Source: Clostridia bacterium (lineage in GTDB: Bacteria > Bacillota > Clostridia > Christensenellales > Pumilibacteraceae). Taken from it: a stretch of DNA of 10,229 bases. The position numbers were made by a program, and so were the translations under genes. Within the stretch, counting starts at the first letter, position 1. Each line of letters begins with the position of its first letter. This document shows, piece after piece, positions 5,227 through 10,229 of the stretch. The stretch is taken from assembly GCA_017452405.1 (NCBI GenBank), contig JAFTMM010000073.1, positions 1 through 10,229 of the forward strand, read 5' to 3'. A model generated the notes under the pieces. It made no database searches. It was not told the DNA's origin and saw only the letters and a list, made by a program, of their open reading frames with translations.

Positions 5227-7185
5227 ATGAAAAAGAATAAATCAAAAAAATCTAAAGCAAAGAGAACCTATTCAGTTCCCGCCAAAAAGAAAAAGGAGGA
5301 AGGCAAGCTCTTAACCGGTACCTATCGCGGTACGGGCAAAGGCTTTGCATTTCTTACGCCCGATGACGGCGGTGAAGATATCTTCATACCACCTAAGGGC
5401 TTAGGCGGCGCGCTGAACGGCGATAGAGTAACGGCGTACGTCAAGCGCGACGCTAACGGTAAACTAGAAGCAACCGTTTGCGACGTAATCCAACAGACTA
5501 CCTTGTACGTCGTGGGAACTTATGAGGAAACCTCAAGTGGCAGACCTGTAATAATTCCTGACGACGGAAAAGTTTGCCGTCATTTCATAATATGCGACAA
5601 GCGTTCCTTAAAACCCAAACTCGGTTATAAGGTCGTAGGCTTGCCTTACGAACGCGACGGCGATACGCTGTACGGCGATCTCGTTGAAGTTCTCGGCGAA
5701 CCCAACGTCAAAAACGTGGACATCCTGTCCGTTGCGCGCGCGTACGGCTTAAACGAAGAATTTCCTCCAGAAGTGGAATCGGTAGCCCGAAATTCTGCAT
5801 TTGAAGTCAGCGAAGAGGAAATAGCGGGCAGAGAAGACTTCCGTGACGATATCGTGGTTACGATTGACGGTCTTGATGCAAAGGACCTTGACGACGCTAT
5901 CTGCGTTAAGCGCACGGAAAGCGGTTATAATCTCAGCGTGCACATTGCCGACGTTTCTCATTACGTCAAGGAAAAAGGCGTAATCGACAGGGAAGCGTTT
6001 AAGCGTGGAACGAGCGTATATTTCCCGGGATGTGTTTTTCCCATGCTACCGAGAGAACTTTCCAACGGTATATGTTCGCTTAATCCCGACGTTAACCGCC
6101 TTACGCTGTCTTGCATTATGGACGTAGATAAGCGCGGTAACGTAACGAGCGCAAGAGTGGCGAAAGGACTTATTAAAACCCGCCGTAGAATGAACTACGA
6201 TAACGTTGCTTTAATTCTCGAAGGCGACGAAAAAGAGCGCGCGGAAAACGCTGACGTATGCGAAATGTTAGACGTTGCAAAAGAGTTAGCCACTCTTTTA
6301 AATAAAAAGCGTAAAGCGCGTGGTAGCATAGAATTCGAACTTCCCGAACCTAAAATCATTCTAGACGATAACGGAATTTGCGTAGACGTACAATTATACG
6401 AACATAAAGTCAGCCATATGGTCATAGAGGAGTTTATGCTCCTTGCAAACGAATCGGTCGCGAGTATGTTTGATAAGATGAAAGCGCCGTTCGTATACCG
6501 CGTACACGAAGCGCCTCCTGCTGAAAAAGAAGAAGCGTATATCGAATACCTTGAAAGTTTGGGCGTGGAATTTAGCGGTGGTTCGCCAAGCGACTATGCG
6601 GAGCTTTTCGAAAGAGTAAAGGGCAGCCCGAACGAGCACGCTATCAGCCGAATCGGTCTGCGATCTATGTCAAAAGCCAAATATATGACGAAAGACGCAG
6701 GGCATTTCGGCTTAGCGGCAAAGCACTACTGCCATTTCACGTCGCCCATTCGTCGTTATCCAGACCTGCAAATTCACCGCATTATTTCCGACTATCTCGC
6801 CAAGGGTGGAGCGTATATTAAGCGTTACGCAAAAATCGTAACCGATTCCGCTTCGCAAAGTTCGGTGCGCGAACAAGTGGCAATGACTGCCGAGCGTCGC
6901 GTAGACGATATGAAAAAAGCCGAATATATGAAATCTCACGTAGGCGAAACTTTTGCGGGAAACGTGGCGTCGGTGACGGAATGGGGCTTGTTCGTCGAAC
7001 TTCCCAACTGCATTGAAGGTCTTGTTCGTAAAGAATTGCTCGGAGACGAGGTAGAGTATAATGAAAAGATTCACGTTATTAAAGCTGACGGAAAATTATG
7101 GAATATAGGCGCGCCCATAACAGTCGTTTGTGACAGCGTGGAAAACGGAAAAATAAATTTCTCGCCCGCGCCTGAAGAAAAATAA
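5227..7185 (+). CDS. rnr: Ribonuclease R (3'-5' exoribonuclease)
   Basis: The 652-residue product is a processive 3'-5' exoribonuclease of the RNase II/R family that degrades structured RNA. Order of parts: a lysine-rich start (residues 1-26); cold-shock/OB domains (about 27-165, with GKGFAFLTPDDGGEDIFIPP); the RNB catalytic domain (about 195-530) with D214, D220, D222 and D223 in IDGLDAKDLDDA; the FTSPIRRYPDL motif at about 504-514; and an S1 RNA-binding domain from about 573. Many RNase R proteins carry an N-terminal winged helix; here it is absent and replaced by the short basic tail. I chose the ATG at 5227 because GGAG lies six bases upstream at 5217-5220; a TTG at 5197 would overlap the terminator T-run. 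smpB, often next to rnr, does not follow. Confidence 0.95.
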   Translation: MKKNKSKKSKAKRTYSVPAKKKKEEGKLLTGTYRGTGKGFAFLTPDDGGEDIFIPPKGLGGALNGDRVTAYVKRDANGKLEATVCDVIQQTTLYVVGTYEETSSGRPVIIPDDGKVCRHFIICDKRSLKPKLGYKVVGLPYERDGDTLYGDLVEVLGEPNVKNVDILSVARAYGLNEEFPPEVESVARNSAFEVSEEEIAGREDFRDDIVVTIDGLDAKDLDDAICVKRTESGYNLSVHIADVSHYVKEKGVIDREAFKRGTSVYFPGCVFPMLPRELSNGICSLNPDVNRLTLSCIMDVDKRGNVTSARVAKGLIKTRRRMNYDNVALILEGDEKERAENADVCEMLDVAKELATLLNKKRKARGSIEFELPEPKIILDDNGICVDVQLYEHKVSHMVIEEFMLLANESVASMFDKMKAPFVYRVHEAPPAEKEEAYIEYLESLGVEFSGGSPSDYAELFERVKGSPNEHAISRIGLRSMSKAKYMTKDAGHFGLAAKHYCHFTSPIRRYPDLQIHRIISDYLAKGGAYIKRYAKIVTDSASQSSVREQVAMTAERRVDDMKKAEYMKSHVGETFAGNVASVTEWGLFVELPNCIEGLVRKELLGDEVEYNEKIHVIKADGKLWNIGAPITVVCDSVENGKINFSPAPEEK

Positions 7186-7217
7186 TGAAATAAAAAGTGG
7201 AAATAAAAGTATTTATG

Positions 7218-7253
7218 ACGACCGATTAACTGAAAAAGTTATCGGTCGTTTTT
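7218..7253 (+). terminator. Intrinsic terminator after rnr
   Basis: ACGACCGAT (7218-7226) pairs with ATCGGTCGT (7241-7249), and the stem is extended by AACT (7228-7231) with AGTT (7237-7240) past one bulged T. A run of five T residues (7249-7253) follows. It separates the secG-rnr region from the mraZ cluster. Confidence 0.87.
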
Positions 7254-7290
7254 ATAATTTCAACCCATTTATAATAAAAAATATAACGAT

Positions 7291-7335
7291 AGGGGAATTT
7301 TTTGGAAAAATGTGGTCGTAAGGGGTTGACTTTGG
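7291..7335 (+). promoter_or_regulatory. Probable MraZ operator: five GG-ending pentamers at exact 10-bp period
   Basis: AGGGG (7291), TTTGG (7301), TGTGG (7311), AGGGG (7321) and TTTGG (7331) are each followed by five bases before the next one. MraZ proteins are known to bind short tandem GG-containing repeats (TGGGN in E. coli) with a 10-bp spacing just upstream of mraZ and repress the operon. The last two copies abut or overlap the -35 box (7326-7331), as expected for repression. The identity of the binder is inferred from position and spacing. Confidence 0.72.
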
Positions 7336-7354
7336 TTAAACTGTATGGTAAAAT
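7326..7354 (+). promoter_or_regulatory. Sigma-A promoter of the mraZ-rsmH-ftsL-PBP cluster
   Basis: TTGACT (7326-7331) and TAAAAT (7349-7354) are spaced by 17 bp, with an extended-10 TG at 7346-7347. Transcription would begin near 7361 and pass a strong ribosome site, AAGGAGGT (7373-7380), before the mraZ start codon. Confidence 0.87.
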
Positions 7355-7387
7355 ATGCGTGTGAAAATCTAAAAGGAGGTCTTGCGC

Positions 7388-7831
7388 ATGTTTTTGACAG
7401 GCAGAAGCAGTCATCAGATTGACGACAAAGGCAGAATAAGAATACCAACCAAATTCAAAGACATTTTGGGCGCAAACCCCTTTATTACGGTTGGAAAAAA
7501 TAACTGCTTATATATCTATCCGAAGGCAACTGCGGAAACGATTTTTGAAACCAAGTTCGGTGACGTTGACGGATACGGTAACGATCCCAAACTTGAAATG
7601 ATGCATAAGATCTTTTCGCAAGGTGATTTCGTGGAAGAGGACAAGCAGGGAAGAATATACCTTCAGAGCTACCACCTCAAACATCTCTTTGGAGACGGCG
7701 AACCTAAGAAAAACGTTATTAGTATCGGTATGCGCGACAGAGTGGAGCTTTGGGCTGAAGACGTATGGAATGCATACGACAGCGCGATCTCGCTTGACGA
7801 AATCTTTGCTAAGATGGCTAAGTCCGAATGA
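7388..7831 (+). CDS. mraZ: Transcriptional regulator MraZ
   Basis: A 147-residue MraZ protein made of two SpoVT/AbrB-fold repeats: the first around IDDKGRIRIP (residues 11-20), the second around EDKQGRIYLQ (84-93). The MF-x-G-x3-H-x-IDDKGR beginning is typical of the family, and the length is close to normal. MraZ forms ring-shaped oligomers and represses its own division and cell-wall operon by binding tandem repeats just upstream; a fitting repeat array lies at 7291-7335. I chose the ATG at 7388 because the AGGAGG at 7374-7379 sits eight bases before it; a TTG at 7382 would be too close. It overlaps rsmH through an ATGA junction. It is the first gene of the cluster and probably cytosolic on the nucleoid. 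Confidence 0.95.
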   Translation: MFLTGRSSHQIDDKGRIRIPTKFKDILGANPFITVGKNNCLYIYPKATAETIFETKFGDVDGYGNDPKLEMMHKIFSQGDFVEEDKQGRIYLQSYHLKHLFGDGEPKKNVISIGMRDRVELWAEDVWNAYDSAISLDEIFAKMAKSE

Positions 7832-8748
7832 ACTTCTATCACGAATCAATAATGCCTCGCGAAGTCCTGGAGGCTCTCGACGTTAAACGCGACGGATTGT
7901 ATTTTGACGGAACGCTAGGCGGAGGCGGACACTCTCTGCGAATCCTTGAGGCAGGCGGTAGAATAATAGCGACCGACCTTGACGGAGATGCGATAGCGTA
8001 CGCGAGCGAACTTTTCGACAGTAAAGGCTATAAAGGCAGATATACTCTCGTCAGAGGGAATTTCAAAGATTTTACGCATATTTGCGACGAACTCGGCATA
8101 AAGGAAATAGACGGCGCGCTTCTCGACTTAGGTGTATCTTCACACCAATTTGATGAGCCTACCCGTGGGTTCTCGTACCGTTACGACGCGCCTCTCGATA
8201 TGCGAATGGACGTCAGACAGGAACTCGACGCAAAATATATCGTAAACGAGTATAAGCCGTCCGAACTACTGCGCATACTATACGAATACGGCGAAGAACC
8301 TTTCGCAAAACGGATAGTTTCTAATATTGTCAAGGCGCGAGGCGAAGCGCCCGTACAAACTACGGGACAGCTGGTAAGCATAATTGAAAAGAGCGTACCG
8401 CACCGAAAGGGCGGGCATCCTGCAAAACAGACCTTTCAGGCGCTTCGTATTGAAGTAAACGGAGAGCTGGACGGACTGTCAAATGCAGTAGAAGACGTAT
8501 CGCGACGTTTAACGAGCGGAGGAAGATTGTGTGTAATAACTTTCCACTCGCTTGAAGACCGAATCGTGAAAAGAACTATGAAAACGATGGCAACCGATTG
8601 TCTGTGCGACAAATCGATACCCATATGCATCTGCGGTCATAAAGCCGAAGTGCGAATTCTCAAAACAAATTTAAAAGCAACCAAAGAGGAAATGGAATTA
8701 AATACTCGGAGCAAAAGCGCATCGCTTCGTGTGGTGGAAAAAATTTAG
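7828..8748 (+). CDS. rsmH: 16S rRNA (cytosine(1402)-N(4))-methyltransferase RsmH (MraW)
   Basis: This 306-residue enzyme transfers a methyl group from S-adenosylmethionine to N4 of C1402 in 16S rRNA, near the ribosomal P site. The SAM-binding glycine motif DGTLGGGGHS is at residues 27-36; DLGVSSHQFDEPTRGFSYRYDAPLDMRMD is visible as DLGVSSHQFD followed by RGFSYR and LDMRMD; and the family signature ITFHSLEDRIVKR covers about 237-249 (H240, S241, E243, D244). A C-terminal CLC...ICICG cysteine cluster, common in the family, is present. The ATG at 7828 overlaps the mraZ stop (ATGA), indicating translational coupling; no separate Shine-Dalgarno is needed or seen. Length is normal. Confidence 0.96.
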   Translation: MNFYHESIMPREVLEALDVKRDGLYFDGTLGGGGHSLRILEAGGRIIATDLDGDAIAYASELFDSKGYKGRYTLVRGNFKDFTHICDELGIKEIDGALLDLGVSSHQFDEPTRGFSYRYDAPLDMRMDVRQELDAKYIVNEYKPSELLRILYEYGEEPFAKRIVSNIVKARGEAPVQTTGQLVSIIEKSVPHRKGGHPAKQTFQALRIEVNGELDGLSNAVEDVSRRLTSGGRLCVITFHSLEDRIVKRTMKTMATDCLCDKSIPICICGHKAEVRILKTNLKATKEEMELNTRSKSASLRVVEKI

Positions 8749-8784
8749 CGCAAAAAGTAATAAACCAAAAGGCAGGGAAATAGA

Positions 8785-9459
8785 ATGGTAACGAGCAAGA
8801 GACGTATCGAAACCGAGAAAGACAGATTTGGCGGTTTTGCAGAAGCGGAAGCTTACAGAATTGAAGGCGACAGACGAGAAATCAGCGACGATATTCTCAA
8901 CATGCGCAGTTACGTTTCCACTACAGAAAAAGAAGCGTCCGTTTCCACGCCTGAAAAAATCGAAGAGGTTGTGATTAAGGAGGTTAAGAAGGCGACGCCC
9001 ACTCCCGTAAGAAGGAGTATTCAGGACGTAATGCCCGAAATTATCGCTCCTAAGCGCATCGAGAAAATTTCCAAGGCGGAAAGCGCTCCGGCAATTCACG
9101 AGAAAAAGCTCTCGTTTGCAGCTAAACGCGCGCTCATAATTTATATGTCCGTAGTTTTGGCTATCGTAGCCGGAATTATTGCGACGGGAGTAGCGGTCAG
9201 TAGCGTATCTGCTCAGGTAACGAGCTACGAAACGACCATAACGGAGCAGGAAGAAATGATAGCGAGTCAGCGTGAAGAGCTTGCGCTCCTCGGTAACGAA
9301 TCAGTTATCGCGGATAGAGCGGAAGAGCTCGGAATGGTTGAAATTGCCGACGGCGACGTAAACGGTTACACGCAACTCCAGATCAGCGGATCTACCGATG
9401 ACGAAAGCGGATTGTTTGACAACGTACGCGATTGGTTCAATTCGGTATTCGGAGGCTGA
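8785..9459 (+). CDS. ftsL: FtsL-like cell-division protein
   Basis: A 224-residue single-pass membrane protein. Residues 1-114 are a charged, probably disordered cytosolic part; 116-139 form one transmembrane helix (LIIYMSVVLAIVAGIIATGV); 140-172 form an extracellular coiled coil with repeated Glu/Gln; and ADRAEELGMVEI (176-187) matches the end of the FtsL/DivIC coiled coil. FtsL joins the DivIB-DivIC-PBP complex at the septum. Sequence conservation in this family is low, so the call rests on layout and position between rsmH and the PBP gene, where ftsL sits in most Bacillota. The cytosolic part is much longer than in B. subtilis FtsL (117 residues in total). AGGGA at 8774-8778 serves as a ribosome site seven bases or less before the ATG. 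Confidence 0.8.
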   Translation: MVTSKRRIETEKDRFGGFAEAEAYRIEGDRREISDDILNMRSYVSTTEKEASVSTPEKIEEVVIKEVKKATPTPVRRSIQDVMPEIIAPKRIEKISKAESAPAIHEKKLSFAAKRALIIYMSVVLAIVAGIIATGVAVSSVSAQVTSYETTITEQEEMIASQREELALLGNESVIADRAEELGMVEIADGDVNGYTQLQISGSTDDESGLFDNVRDWFNSVFGG

Positions 9460-9463
9460 TAGC

Positions 9464-10229
9464 TTGGATCAAAGCAACAGTATAACAAAATTGCGAAAGA
9501 GGTTATTGATAGTATTTATATCAATAGCCTTTTTGTTTTGTCTGCTTGCGGGCAGGCTGTTCTTTTTGCAAATAATCGAAGGTGAATTCTTATCTAGCAA
9601 GGCTACCGATCAGTGGTACAGAACGCTACCACTCGACGCTCCGCGTGGTATGATTTACGACGAAAAAGGCGAAATCCTTGCCGGCAACGAATCCGTGTAT
9701 ACCGTATACGTCCGTCCCAACGCAGTTAAGGATAAAAGCGCAGTAACTGAACTTTTGTCCGAAACGCTTTCTCTCGACACCGTAAAATTGTCGGAAAAGC
9801 TGTCGCAAAACAAGAGCGAAGTAACTATAGCGCGCAAGGTAAGCCCTGAAATAGCTGAAAGCATAGAGAGCGCCGGTCTTTCGGGCGTCTATACCGCGGC
9901 CGGTTATACGCGCATATACCCTCACGGTAGCATGCTATCCAAAGTTATCGGTTTCACCAATATAGATAACGAGGGGCAGAACGGACTTGAAGGATATTAC
10001 GATAAATATTTAAGCGGTACGGACGGTTACGCATATTCGGATGCAGATATAGCAGGTCGGGAAATTGAGGGCGGTACGACGAGATACGTTCCCGCCGTTG
10101 CGGGCTGTGATATGACGCTCACGGTAGATGCGAAAATTCAGGCTTTTGCCGAAAGTGCGGTAGTCGAAGCCTCGCTTGAATGGGGTGCAAAGTCCTGCTC
10201 TGCAATAGTCATGGACGTAACCGGCGGTA
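9464..10229 (+). CDS. Class B penicillin-binding protein (PBP2B/SpoVD/FtsI-like), N-terminal part
   Basis: An open frame starting at TTG 9464 runs without a stop to the window end (255 codons). GGAGG at 9451-9455, inside the end of ftsL, is eight bases before the TTG, which decides the start. Residues 1-14 are short and basic, a membrane helix follows at about 15-37, then APRGMIYDEKGEILA (about 59-73), and a dimerisation domain with IYPHGS, IGFTNIDNEGQNGLEGYYDK (from about 162) and LSGTDGY. This is the N-terminal layout of class B transpeptidases, which cross-link septal or spore-cortex peptidoglycan outside the membrane. The SxxK, SxN and KTG active-site motifs lie beyond the window, as would any PASTA domains, so PBP2B and SpoVD cannot be told apart. 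Fourth gene of the mraZ cluster. Confidence 0.9.
   Translation, partial: MDQSNSITKLRKRLLIVFISIAFLFCLLAGRLFFLQIIEGEFLSSKATDQWYRTLPLDAPRGMIYDEKGEILAGNESVYTVYVRPNAVKDKSAVTELLSETLSLDTVKLSEKLSQNKSEVTIARKVSPEIAESIESAGLSGVYTAAGYTRIYPHGSMLSKVIGFTNIDNEGQNGLEGYYDKYLSGTDGYAYSDADIAGREIEGGTTRYVPAVAGCDMTLTVDAKIQAFAESAVVEASLEWGAKSCSAIVMDVTGG
9500..9539 (+). other. Terminator-like hairpin inside the start of the PBP gene
   Basis: AGGTTATTGATA (9500-9511) and TATCAATAGCCT (9519-9530) form a 12-bp RNA stem with one G-U pair and a 7-base loop, followed by TTTTTGTTTT (9531-9540 region). This is the form of an intrinsic terminator or attenuator, located within codons 13-25. The stem is AT-rich and the T-run also encodes the membrane helix, so chance is a real alternative. 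Confidence 0.35.

Noticed and set aside
6195..7074. Minus-strand open frames of 76-120 codons opposite rnr
   Set aside because: Shadows of the rnr coding frame without domain signal or start context.
7326..7341. Ten-base identity TTGACTTTGG between the mraZ promoter and the DUF1934 promoter, considered as a shared operator
   Set aside because: Most of the match is the -35 box itself, and the 10-bp GG phasing seen at mraZ is absent at the DUF1934 promoter.

Overview
The window looks like the chromosome of an uncultured or gut-type low-GC Gram-positive bacterium (Bacillota, probably Clostridia). This rests on the gene order mraZ-rsmH-ftsL-class B PBP, a secG-rnr pair, a SpoVT-type sporulation regulator, a DUF1934 protein, BspA-like leucine-rich-repeat remnants and AGGAGG-type ribosome sites. 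A finer taxonomic placement cannot be supported by reading alone.

Left part (1-3668), accessory in character. It opens with the end of a BspA-like leucine-rich-repeat protein and a second, decayed copy of the same kind of C-terminus, closed by a strong terminator. An FAD-dependent oxidoreductase with a complete C-terminal Rieske [2Fe-2S] motif follows. Next is a self-contained two-gene unit with its own promoter and terminator: an ATP-grasp protein that resembles the R2K (CDC123-like) clade, overlapping by 17 bases a RlaP/YcgL-type nucleotidyltransferase. This AT-rich pair is the best candidate here for a poorly described system, perhaps RNA repair or protein/RNA modification.

Middle part (3627-4736). 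A DUF1934 (YwiB-like) gene on the minus strand converges on the nucleotidyltransferase and shares a bidirectional terminator with it. It is divergent from a spoVT-like regulator. The 144 bases between the two start codons hold three 21-bp-spaced direct repeats, a perfect 13-bp inverted repeat around the spoVT-side -10 box, and a near-consensus minus-strand promoter whose predicted start falls on the DUF1934 AUG (predicted leaderless mRNA).

Right part (4792-10229), housekeeping. secG, with its own promoter and a terminator after it, is followed by rnr (RNase R lacking the usual N-terminal winged helix) and another terminator. The division/wall cluster mraZ, rsmH, ftsL-like and a class B penicillin-binding protein (cut by the window end) then starts from a strong promoter. 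Upstream of that promoter is an array of five GG motifs exactly 10 bp apart, which fits an MraZ autoregulatory operator. The first 70 bases of the PBP gene contain a terminator-like hairpin. secG acts in protein export, rnr in RNA turnover, and the last four genes in septal wall synthesis and its control.
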